A stretch of 64,000 nucleotides of DNA, taken from an uncultured Nitrospira sp. Its GTDB lineage: Bacteria > Nitrospirota > Nitrospiria > Nitrospirales > Nitrospiraceae. Position 1 is the stretch's first letter; each line of letters starts with the position of its first letter. Both the position numbers and the translations under genes were made by a program. This document shows, in pieces, positions 38,563 to 46,449 of this stretch. Location of the stretch: NCBI GenBank assembly GCA_902500995.1, contig CABVSR010000012.1:59861-123860 (forward strand), in the 5' to 3' direction. The notes beneath the pieces were generated by a model. The model was given only the letters and a program-made list of their open reading frames with translations, was not told where the DNA came from and made no database searches.

Positions 38563-40863
38563 TCAGAACTGACTACATGATGACTCGCTCCGGTGCAATA
38601 GCGTGGGTCGTTGGCAGAAACCGCGCCAAGGCGACTGATCCCAGGACCAGTTCAATAAGGCATAGCCCGTGTGAGTCAGATGATGATCGATGATCCGTCC
38701 GAACCCACCGATCCGCAGAGAAAATCCTGCGGGTAAGGCGACGTCTTTTAGGAGGCCGAACTCAGTAAAATCGCCGGCGTAATAGGCCGGATCGCCTCGC
38801 TCCGTCACGAAATGCTCTCCGCGCCACAATGTGACATAAGGCCGCCAGCCGTCGAGATTTACCCCGGCTGTCATTTGATACCCCCGGCCACGAACAATCG
38901 GTGAGCCTGCTTGGGTGGGCTCATTCTGGCTGGTCAGGTAGAGGACCATCACGTCGATTTCCCGAAACCAGGGCACGGCGGACCAATACTGTCGAGGTTG
39001 AAGCGTGAATTGCGGCCCGATTGCGGTCAGGAAATTGTTCCCCGCGGGGCGATCGCGCGGAATGCCCGGACCGAAGAAGGTTCTCGATTCAGAGTATTGT
39101 GCGCCGCCGGAATGGGACCAATAGACTTGGCCGTTGAGTGAAAAGTGTCCGGCCGCTACACGCCCCGCATAGCCGACATCGAACCGCTCCGCCTTCTGAA
39201 ACGTCTCGACCTGATTCCAGTTGATGAAGAGGTCCTGCTGGTAATGTGTGCGATCGACCAGCAGTTGGAAGCCCTGTTCGAGAGGGCGTGAGAACAGCAT
39301 CGCATCATTCAAGATGGCATCGACGAAGGGGTGATTACGGTGAATGGTGCCGGCTACCAGACGCATAGCGGGAATCATTTCATATTCGGCAGAGAGAATC
39401 GGTTTTACCGTATGAAATGGCTGTAGATCACCCACCGGAAGGCCGGCGAACAGGCCCACATCAAGATGCAATTTCGGTGAAGGACTGTACCGGAGCACCG
39501 GTGCCAGATACTGACCCGCAAAGGTACGGTGTGAGAGAGGCCGGCCATCGATCTGGTCGAGGCCCGCATAGTTGATGTGGTAAACGTACGTCAGTGCGTC
39601 CAACTGCATGTGGAACCGGCGGTCCGAGCCCTCGTCCTGCCGGTCGGTGAAGGGGCGTGATATCGAGGCCCACACGTCGCCTGCCAGGTCGGCATGATTC
39701 GTATCCCAATCCCAATTGAACATCAGGTATTGCTGGTTCACCCATTTGAACGTGTCCCGGGTCATGTAATTGACGCCGTCTTCAGTAAAAAACGATCTGA
39801 TGCGCCGCGCCTGCACGCCGAATTCGAGTGATGCCCGTTCGCCCAGGCGAAAGGTTTTTGACAGGCCGATCTCCGGGAAATTGCTGGCTCGAAACTCGGG
39901 ATCGCCTTGCTGGCTTAGAAAGTTGCGGCCCTTCCAAAAAGCCACGTAAGGGCGCCATCCGGCAAGATCGAGCCAGGTATGCAGTTCATACCCTCGACCT
40001 CGGGTGGCATCGGAGCCGTCGTCGGCTTGGTTGTAACTCGTCAGATATGTAAAGCGGACGCCGATCTGATTCCACCAGCCCATGGAACGGAAGAAGCGGG
40101 ATGGTTCCAGGAGTAATTCCGGCCCGGCGGCGGCGACGAGGTTGTCGCGGGTATCGAACGAGCGGTCCAGTTTGAACAGAGCCTGACCGTTCCGTACCCA
40201 GTGGGTCTGGCCGTTGAGTCGAAGTGGCCCAAACTTCAATTGTCCGGCATACCCGACGTCAAATCGGTTCGGCGCCGAGCCTCGGAAGGCCTGCTGCCAG
40301 TTGATGAACAGGTCTTGCCGATAGTGGGTTGAATCCACTAGCATTTGAGCCCCTTGCTCGAGCGGCCGGAGGAAGCGGTTGCCATTGTCGAAGACTGCGT
40401 CGTGAAATTCCCGGTGCCCGGGGCGCAGCGTGCCGATGAGGCCTGTCACCTCATTGGTGGGAGTGTATGTCAGGCGCAGGATGGGACGAACCTGCGAAAT
40501 TTCTGTGTCGTGGCCGAACGGCATATTGGCGAAGACGCCGATCTCCGCTTCGAGCGAAGGCAGCAGCCGTTTGTAGAGCGAGGTGTTGACGAGATTGCCG
40601 ATCAGCGTCGTATCGCGTCCCAATCCGTTGGTGAAGGTGTTGTCTTCCAGGCCTTGCTTTTCGAGGTTGAGCATGAAGGTGGCGGTGGAGAAGCGCAGGT
40701 CGGAAAGATGCGAGTGGCCCGACAAGGAAGCGTCCTGTGCCAGTATTGAATGTGGAAGGAGGACCCATGCCAGACCGAGGAGCAAGGCTGCTCGAATGGC
40801 ATGGGATGCGGAGCAATGGGTAAGTAAGACTCTCACGCGTGGGGGCCGATGATAGAGTTGCAT
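38563..40863 (-). CDS. Tandem-duplicated outer-membrane barrel protein, unknown function
   Basis: 766 residues from the ATG at 40863, chosen because a signal peptide follows (AALLLGLAWVLLPHSILA, cut near residue 43); the frame is open for 176 more codons upstream without protein-like content. The mature protein consists of two homologous halves, about residues 100-390 and 452-742. Matching blocks include RPLEQG at 166 and 526, THY-QDLFINW at 179 and 539, FDVGYAG at 201 and 561, and RGRGY...GWRPYV at 288 and 658. Beta-strand-rich throughout. The last 24 residues are basic and cysteine-containing, unlike a barrel end, so a 3' frameshift is possible. It stands alone, divergent from the polysaccharide locus. 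Confidence 0.75.
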   Translation of the reverse strand: MQLYHRPPRVRVLLTHCSASHAIRAALLLGLAWVLLPHSILAQDASLSGHSHLSDLRFSTATFMLNLEKQGLEDNTFTNGLGRDTTLIGNLVNTSLYKRLLPSLEAEIGVFANMPFGHDTEISQVRPILRLTYTPTNEVTGLIGTLRPGHREFHDAVFDNGNRFLRPLEQGAQMLVDSTHYRQDLFINWQQAFRGSAPNRFDVGYAGQLKFGPLRLNGQTHWVRNGQALFKLDRSFDTRDNLVAAAGPELLLEPSRFFRSMGWWNQIGVRFTYLTSYNQADDGSDATRGRGYELHTWLDLAGWRPYVAFWKGRNFLSQQGDPEFRASNFPEIGLSKTFRLGERASLEFGVQARRIRSFFTEDGVNYMTRDTFKWVNQQYLMFNWDWDTNHADLAGDVWASISRPFTDRQDEGSDRRFHMQLDALTYVYHINYAGLDQIDGRPLSHRTFAGQYLAPVLRYSPSPKLHLDVGLFAGLPVGDLQPFHTVKPILSAEYEMIPAMRLVAGTIHRNHPFVDAILNDAMLFSRPLEQGFQLLVDRTHYQQDLFINWNQVETFQKAERFDVGYAGRVAAGHFSLNGQVYWSHSGGAQYSESRTFFGPGIPRDRPAGNNFLTAIGPQFTLQPRQYWSAVPWFREIDVMVLYLTSQNEPTQAGSPIVRGRGYQMTAGVNLDGWRPYVTLWRGEHFVTERGDPAYYAGDFTEFGLLKDVALPAGFSLRIGGFGRIIDHHLTHTGYALLNWSWDQSPWRGFCQRPTLLHRSESSCSQF
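38638..39510 (-). repeat. Second copy of the duplicated barrel module
   Basis: Encodes residues about 452-742. It shares the RPLEQG, QDLFINW, FDVGYAG, LNGQ, RGRGY and GWRPYV blocks with the first copy in the same order. Confidence 0.7.
39694..40566 (-). repeat. First copy of the duplicated barrel module
   Basis: Encodes residues about 100-390. It aligns by eye with the second copy at an offset of 360 residues, rising to 370 after an insertion. Confidence 0.7.
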
Positions 40864-40997
40864 GTCGCCGTGCGTCAACGGGGAAAAAGAGTGTCTTGGG
40901 GCCCAGGAACTGCCGACTTGAGCAGTGAAGAACGGAAACCTGACAGCATTAAGGGAACGAACAATGATCGGCCTTACGCTCGGGTATTCGTAGGCAT

Positions 40998-41936
40998 ATG
41001 AAGTACACGACTCTCGGGAATTCCACATTGAAAGTCTCTCGGATTGGATTTGGTTGCGATCCCTTAGGGGGGCACGCTTGGGGCAGAGTAGACCAGACTG
41101 AAATCTGTCGAGCCGTGATGCGGGCAGTTGAGAGAGGTGTAACCCTTTTTGATACGGCAGATTGCTATGGCGCGGGAGTTTCCGAGAAACTTCTCGGGGC
41201 CACTCTTGGAAAAAAGCGAAAGGAAGTTGTTGTAGCAACAAAATTCGGTGTGCGCATCGATCGCGATGGAAAAACATTCTTCGATAACTCGCGTAAGTGG
41301 CTTGACGAGGCGTTGGAAGCGAGTCTGAGACGGCTTCGTACTGAGTACATTGATCTCTACCAGGTTCATTATTGGGATAGGAAGACACCACTCGATGAGG
41401 TCTTCGAGCATTTGACGGAAAAGCGACAGGCGGGAAAAATTCGATGGTACGGAATTACAAACCTGGACCTTCTTGAAAGAGGGATCAGAACTGCGCCGGA
41501 GGGACTAGCCAGTTGCTCTTTTGAATATAGCCTTGTCCGTCGACATCACGAACGCCAGATTCTGTCCATGACCAGTGATTGGGGCATCGGGTTCTTGTCT
41601 TGGGGGAGCCTTGGCCAGGGTATTTTGTCTGGAAAGTATGGGGGAGCGCCTCAGTTGGAAGAAAGCGATCGCCGAAACAGACCAGATTATGTCAATTTTC
41701 ATGGGAACAAGTTGCAGCAGAATCTGAAACTAATTAAAGCAATGCGCCAACGCCTCGGCCTGTATCCAAACATGACGCTGGCTCAAATGGCAATTCGATG
41801 GGTACTGGAGTACCTGAAGTCTAGCGCAGTCCTGGTTGGCATCAAGACCTGTGAACAGTTGGAGGAAATTGTAAGAGCTTCCGACGCCAGCCTTAGACCG
41901 GAAGATGTGGCGTTCCTTGAGCGCATGACAATATGA
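40998..41936 (+). CDS. Aldo/keto reductase
   Basis: 312 residues with the AKR catalytic tetrad D52, Y57, K82 and H124 (FDTADCYG, ATKFG, YQVHYWD). It reduces aldehydes or ketones, or oxidises sugars or alcohols, with NADP(H). It is the first plus-strand gene of the polysaccharide locus and may act on a sugar nucleotide or be a passenger. Composition is less GC-rich than in the genes upstream, as in the next eight genes. Ribosome site weak (GTAGG five bases upstream). Confidence 0.9.
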   Translation: MKYTTLGNSTLKVSRIGFGCDPLGGHAWGRVDQTEICRAVMRAVERGVTLFDTADCYGAGVSEKLLGATLGKKRKEVVVATKFGVRIDRDGKTFFDNSRKWLDEALEASLRRLRTEYIDLYQVHYWDRKTPLDEVFEHLTEKRQAGKIRWYGITNLDLLERGIRTAPEGLASCSFEYSLVRRHHERQILSMTSDWGIGFLSWGSLGQGILSGKYGGAPQLEESDRRNRPDYVNFHGNKLQQNLKLIKAMRQRLGLYPNMTLAQMAIRWVLEYLKSSAVLVGIKTCEQLEEIVRASDASLRPEDVAFLERMTI

Positions 41937-41984
41937 TATCAGGGTTGAGCTTCAGGTGCCTTTCGAGTAAGGAGTGAGAACTCT

Positions 41985-42725
41985 ATGGCGAAACGACTGT
42001 TTGATCTAGTGTTCTCCTTCCTCGCACTTAGTCTGGCCATGCCCGTATTGCTTCCAATAATGGTTCTGATATGGATTCAGGATTTTCATTCACCTTTATA
42101 TGCTTCGCATCGTATTGGCAGGGGCGGTCGGCACTTCCTGTTCTTCAAGATACGAACGATGGTCCCCGACGAGAGTTTGACCCTTGTTGACACCACTACA
42201 GCAAGGGACCCGCGCATTACCGCGTTTGGGTACCTTGTTCGCGCCTACAAGCTGGACGAGTTGCCGCAGTTCGTGAATGTGCTGCGAGGACACATGAGCA
42301 TCGTCGGCCCACGGCCGAATGTGAAGCGGGAGACTGATCTCTACACAGCGGCAGAGCGAAAGCTCCTCTCTGTGAAGCCGGGTATCACAGATATGGCTTC
42401 TATAATGTTTTCAAATCTTGGAGAGCGGCTATCGGAAAGTAAAGATCCGAACCTAGACTACAATCAATTGATAAGACCATGGAAAAGCCGTCTGGGACTA
42501 TTGTACGTCGAGAACCAGTCATTCCGGCTCGATCTGGAGCTTGTTGGGTTAACCGCAGTATCATTCATTTCGCGACCGAGAGCCGTGATGGGGGTAGCGA
42601 AGATCCTTAGAAGAATAGGTGCGCCGAATGAGGTGCAACAGATTGTCCTGGGTGAACGAAAACTCTCTCCTTACCCGCCGCCAGGAAGTGATCAGGTTGT
42701 CGTGTCTCGTGAGTCAGCCGCGTAA
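41985..42725 (+). CDS. Polyprenol-phosphate phosphoglycosyl transferase (sugar transferase)
   Basis: 246 residues of the short monotopic type. The N-terminal re-entrant membrane helix (about 4-30, MAKRLFDLVFSFLALSLAMP) is followed by FFKIRTMVPDES, which includes the catalytic acidic region, and by YKLDELPQFVNVLRGHMSIVGPRP, the family signature. Such enzymes transfer a sugar phosphate to undecaprenyl phosphate, the first step of a repeat unit. AAGGAG precedes the start by about ten bases. It is probably the initiating enzyme for this locus. Confidence 0.93.
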   Translation: MAKRLFDLVFSFLALSLAMPVLLPIMVLIWIQDFHSPLYASHRIGRGGRHFLFFKIRTMVPDESLTLVDTTTARDPRITAFGYLVRAYKLDELPQFVNVLRGHMSIVGPRPNVKRETDLYTAAERKLLSVKPGITDMASIMFSNLGERLSESKDPNLDYNQLIRPWKSRLGLLYVENQSFRLDLELVGLTAVSFISRPRAVMGVAKILRRIGAPNEVQQIVLGERKLSPYPPPGSDQVVVSRESAA

Positions 42726-42856
42726 CCGGCCAGATAGTGTCTTTGCCATAAGGGCGCCGATCTTAGAGCAACATCCGGGTATCGCAGTTCACGAAATCGG
42801 CTTTCCCCCCCGGTCAAAGATTTATTCACATTCTGCCAAGCGAAGCCCGCCCACAA

Positions 42857-44089
42857 ATGAGTTTTTTTAGGCCCTCCCCCCTGCCAATTCTAGATCAACC
42901 CCAAGGCAGGCTTTTGGGGTTTCTTGCCCTGATGAGCTCGGGTTTGTTTGCAGCTTCCGGGTTCACGCTCTTAGCGTCCAATCGTTGGTCAATCCTTGAG
43001 CCCACTGTAACTGTTTTTATTATTCTATGCGTTCAATGGCAGACGCTAGGACTTACCATAGCCAAGCTTGGTGTGGACAACGTCGTTTACGCTATGGTGA
43101 GCAAGGACGAAACGCTTTCCTTTATGGCGGGGGAGTATGTTCTCACTCGTGTTCTCCCGTTAACAATGATCTTTTCCGTAAGTGTTTGGTTCGTGTTCTC
43201 ACCTTTGGCTGCGATTTCAATATTCGTCACGATTTTATTAGATTCCCATTCAATCATGAGAATGGCAGACCTTAATGCGAGGCGGCGTTATGCGCTTACG
43301 GCAATAGGCAATCTATTGAACTACCCCATGTTTTTCTTCGTCACTTTTGTGGCCGCAGCCTTTGTGAATGTGACTTCCTCCACCATCGCCGCCATCTTCG
43401 TCCTCGCCAGCCTCGCTCGATGGCTGTGGCTTCAAAGCGTGGACATTGACCGACATAGGCTGAAAGTAGTGTCCTGCAGGGTGAGCATGGGAATGGGCGT
43501 GCAGCAGGCACTTAACTATTTGCTTTTTAGAATTGACCAGATTGCCCTCGGTACGACATTCGTCAGCCTGTTAATCTTCGCTAAGGGCCCTAACTATCTT
43601 GCAAAGTACCTGTTCATGGCGAAGTTCCCGGAGTTAGTGGCGGGTGTGATGGTGATCGTGGGTACAGTGGTTTTTCGGGATATCCACATTCAGCATCCGG
43701 TTGATTGGCTCGGTGAGCACACTCATCTTAAGGGGTATTCTCTCGCGGTATGGGGAGCTCCTGGGCTCATTGTGCTTATGAGTGTGCCGTATGTGATGCT
43801 GTGGGGTGGCGACCCTATCGAACCTCTTTTTGTGATTCCCTTCTTGGTCCACGCGATATGTATATTTCCTGCCAATCTAATCACATTTTCTATGATCCGT
43901 CAGGAATGCCTATCCGGCCTGTTGAGGAACTTGATTGCAAGTGTAATGATGGGCGTCATGTTGGTTGCTGGGATTGCAGTGCTCAAGCATGTGACTGTGT
44001 TGGCCTGGGTTGTCGCAATTCAGCTAGTGACGTTTATTGTCCTGTCCTACCTTCTCCCATGGGGGAACCCCAGGAAGTTGTATGCCTAG
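42857..44089 (+). CDS. Polysaccharide flippase-like membrane protein (Wzx role)
   Basis: 410 residues with about ten to twelve hydrophobic segments and little else recognisable. The N-terminal 20 residues are proline-rich and cytoplasmic, followed by GRLLGFLALMSSGLFAASG. Architecture and location between the phosphoglycosyl transferase and the polymerase suggest a Wzx flippase moving lipid-linked repeat units across the membrane; this rests on topology and context. The ATG at 42857 lacks a clear ribosome site. Its end overlaps the next gene by eight bases. Confidence 0.65.
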   Translation: MSFFRPSPLPILDQPQGRLLGFLALMSSGLFAASGFTLLASNRWSILEPTVTVFIILCVQWQTLGLTIAKLGVDNVVYAMVSKDETLSFMAGEYVLTRVLPLTMIFSVSVWFVFSPLAAISIFVTILLDSHSIMRMADLNARRRYALTAIGNLLNYPMFFFVTFVAAAFVNVTSSTIAAIFVLASLARWLWLQSVDIDRHRLKVVSCRVSMGMGVQQALNYLLFRIDQIALGTTFVSLLIFAKGPNYLAKYLFMAKFPELVAGVMVIVGTVVFRDIHIQHPVDWLGEHTHLKGYSLAVWGAPGLIVLMSVPYVMLWGGDPIEPLFVIPFLVHAICIFPANLITFSMIRQECLSGLLRNLIASVMMGVMLVAGIAVLKHVTVLAWVVAIQLVTFIVLSYLLPWGNPRKLYA

Positions 44090-45296
44090 ACAAGAAGCCA
44101 TTTCCAGATGGAGCCATCTGTTTTTTATTCCCAGTTTATATGGTGGAGTCATGTGGGGTGCAGCTCTTGCGTTGTATGGTGCTCGCCTCCTCGAGTGGGA
44201 ACGGAATGGGGCCTACGCAATGGTTCTTTTCCTCTTAGTGGAGGCGCTATTCGTTCTGTCAGTGTGCCTTCATTCTCCGATATATGAGCATTGGTTCTCA
44301 GCAGAGAGAAGTATTTCTGCCATCCAATTGAGGGCATCCTTGCAGAAAAGTCTCATTCTGCTGCTGCATGGAATTGGCTTCATCGGCTTAGCGAAATATG
44401 TCATCGATTTTTCAGAAGGGTTTGGTGGGATAGAGGGGTTTATCATTGCCTTATTGAGTCAGAGTTACCTAATTAGAGCAGCAGCAGAGGATACCTTTTC
44501 CATCGGAACACAGCTTTCCTACTTTGGCTGGATCGCTATCGCGCTCACCGTCTTGCAGGTGACCCAGAAGCGAATTTCTAGATGGTGGCTAACAATTGGC
44601 CTCCTTCAGTTCTGCGGCAATCTTATGTTCATAGATAGGACGAGACCTATCTGGATTCTCTTTACTTCCTTCTTGATGGTGCTGCTAGGGCTGCCGAAGC
44701 TTAATGTGCTTAAGATACTAAGGTGGGCCACTCTCGGCTGTGTGTTAGCTGTCCTTGCTTTTCTGGGCATTGCAGAATGGATAGGAAAGATTCCCGAGGG
44801 CGGGACCTATGGGACCTCTACTCTTACACCCCAAGCCGAAAATGTGTATTACTACATTACAGCGGGATTTCCATACTTTAACAGGATCCTCGAAGAGCAA
44901 CGGGCCGTTTCTTATGTTCCAGAAAGAACGCTCTACCCAGCAGCCAAGATGCTCTCAAGCCTTAGTTTGGTAGAGCCCCCTCCAACTCAGATTAATGAAT
45001 TCGAGTATCTGCCCTTTGAAACTAATGTTGGGACTTTTCTCGAATCCCTCTATCGGGATGGCGGCATCCTATTTGTCACACTCGGAATTATTATTTACAC
45101 CTTCGGTCTCGACATGGTCGGACTTAAGTTGCTGCGTAGCCGTACACTGCTTGCTTCTTATGCGTGGGCCAATGTCTGCTTTGTTTCTTTCATGGGATTC
45201 TTTACTCCAAAACTAAGCACCTTTCCGGTGTGGCTGTTTCTGGGCATTGCTATATTAAGCCTTTGCCGGCCGCACCTGAGATTCCGCAAGGCATAG
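44082..45296 (+). CDS. Polysaccharide polymerase-like membrane protein (Wzy role)
   Basis: 404 residues from the ATG at 44082, which has AGGAAG six bases upstream and overlaps the flippase stop. Around ten membrane segments, with a long extracytoplasmic loop at about residues 245-320 containing GGTYGTSTLTPQAENVYYYI and EFEYLPFETNVGTF. This resembles oligosaccharide repeat-unit polymerases (Wzy, EpsG-like). These proteins diverge strongly, so the call depends on topology and neighbours. Confidence 0.65.
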   Translation: MPRQEAISRWSHLFFIPSLYGGVMWGAALALYGARLLEWERNGAYAMVLFLLVEALFVLSVCLHSPIYEHWFSAERSISAIQLRASLQKSLILLLHGIGFIGLAKYVIDFSEGFGGIEGFIIALLSQSYLIRAAAEDTFSIGTQLSYFGWIAIALTVLQVTQKRISRWWLTIGLLQFCGNLMFIDRTRPIWILFTSFLMVLLGLPKLNVLKILRWATLGCVLAVLAFLGIAEWIGKIPEGGTYGTSTLTPQAENVYYYITAGFPYFNRILEEQRAVSYVPERTLYPAAKMLSSLSLVEPPPTQINEFEYLPFETNVGTFLESLYRDGGILFVTLGIIIYTFGLDMVGLKLLRSRTLLASYAWANVCFVSFMGFFTPKLSTFPVWLFLGIAILSLCRPHLRFRKA

Positions 45297-45378
45297 GGAG
45301 TATGCGGCGAGAGCCTTCTTATTTCCCAGATGGGGAACATTTTCCCAAAGACCATCAGAAGAGGAGCAGATAATCATC

Positions 45379-46449
45379 GTGAAAGTCTTGTTGCTCAGTC
45401 GGAATGGCCACCTCGGTGCTAGCAGTCGGATTCGATTTTATCAGTACCTTCCATATCTAAAGGTAGCCGGTATTGATGTGGAGGTCGCTCCTCTGCTGCC
45501 GGATGAATATCTTCGAAGGCTATACGTAGGCAACCGGGTGTCTATGATTAGTATCGTGCTTGCCTACCTTGATCGCCTGCGATGTCTGCTCAAGAGCCGC
45601 AGCTTTGATTTGCTTTGGATTGAGTATGAACTTTTCCCATGGTGGCCAGCTTGGATTGAAGAAACCATTTCTCGGCTAGGCGTGCGCTACGTTGTTGAAT
45701 ATGACGATGCAATCTTTGATCGATACGAGCACTGTTCGCGGGGGTTGGTGCATTCCCTGTTGAGAAGCAAGATCGATGTCGTCATGCGTAACGCAGTGTT
45801 GGTCATTGTTGGTAATGAGTATTTGGGGCGCTATGCAGGCCATGTTGGCGCGAAAAGAGTTGAATGTGTCCCCACGGTTGTCGATAGTCGTCGGTATCGT
45901 ACGGAAAGAATAGGGGACGACGGAGCGTTTACAGTCGGATGGATCGGTACCCCTGGAACGGTGCGATACCTTAATGGTGTGCTCCCGGCACTCACAGAAA
46001 TCTGTAGCAAAGGCCGGGTACGCCTGGTTCTTGTCGGCTCCGGCAAGGCCGATCTTGGGGGCCTTCCGTATGTGATGCGTCCCTGGTCAGAGCAAACAGA
46101 AATCAGTGAAATTCAAAGATTCGACGTGGGCATCGGGCCTCTAGACGATGGTCCCTGGGAACGAGGTAAATGTGGGTACAAATTGATTCAATACATGGGG
46201 TGTGGGAGACCTGTGGTCGCATCGCCGGTAGGAGTAAATGCAAGGATCGTTGAAGACGGCGCGACCGGATTTCTTGTCCGAACGACAGCGGAGTGGGTGC
46301 AAGCCATCAATGTGTTACGCGAGAATCCTAGCTTGAGGGCGCAGATGGGCGCTTCGGGTCGGAGAAAGGTTGAAAATCAGTATTGTCTGGAAGTTACAGC
46401 TCCACGTCTAATCTCACTGTTGCGAGATGCTGTAGCGCAGGTGCCTTAA
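45379..46449 (+). CDS. Glycosyltransferase, GT-B fold, group 1-like
   Basis: 356 residues, GTG start; GAGGAG lies about 12 bases upstream. GT-B features are SSRIRFYQYLPYL at the N-terminus, VEYDDAIFDRY, VGWIGTP at the start of the second domain, and the C-terminal GCGRPVVASPVGVNARIV and ENGATGFLV-type region (EDGATGFLV). It would add one sugar of the repeat unit at the cytoplasmic face. The donor sugar cannot be told. The next gene begins immediately after its stop codon. Confidence 0.88.
   Translation: MKVLLLSRNGHLGASSRIRFYQYLPYLKVAGIDVEVAPLLPDEYLRRLYVGNRVSMISIVLAYLDRLRCLLKSRSFDLLWIEYELFPWWPAWIEETISRLGVRYVVEYDDAIFDRYEHCSRGLVHSLLRSKIDVVMRNAVLVIVGNEYLGRYAGHVGAKRVECVPTVVDSRRYRTERIGDDGAFTVGWIGTPGTVRYLNGVLPALTEICSKGRVRLVLVGSGKADLGGLPYVMRPWSEQTEISEIQRFDVGIGPLDDGPWERGKCGYKLIQYMGCGRPVVASPVGVNARIVEDGATGFLVRTTAEWVQAINVLRENPSLRAQMGASGRRKVENQYCLEVTAPRLISLLRDAVAQVP

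Noticed and set aside
40864..41391. 176-codon upstream extension of the duplicated barrel gene
   Set aside because: It runs antisense into the aldo/keto reductase and precedes a clear signal peptide that starts at 40863.
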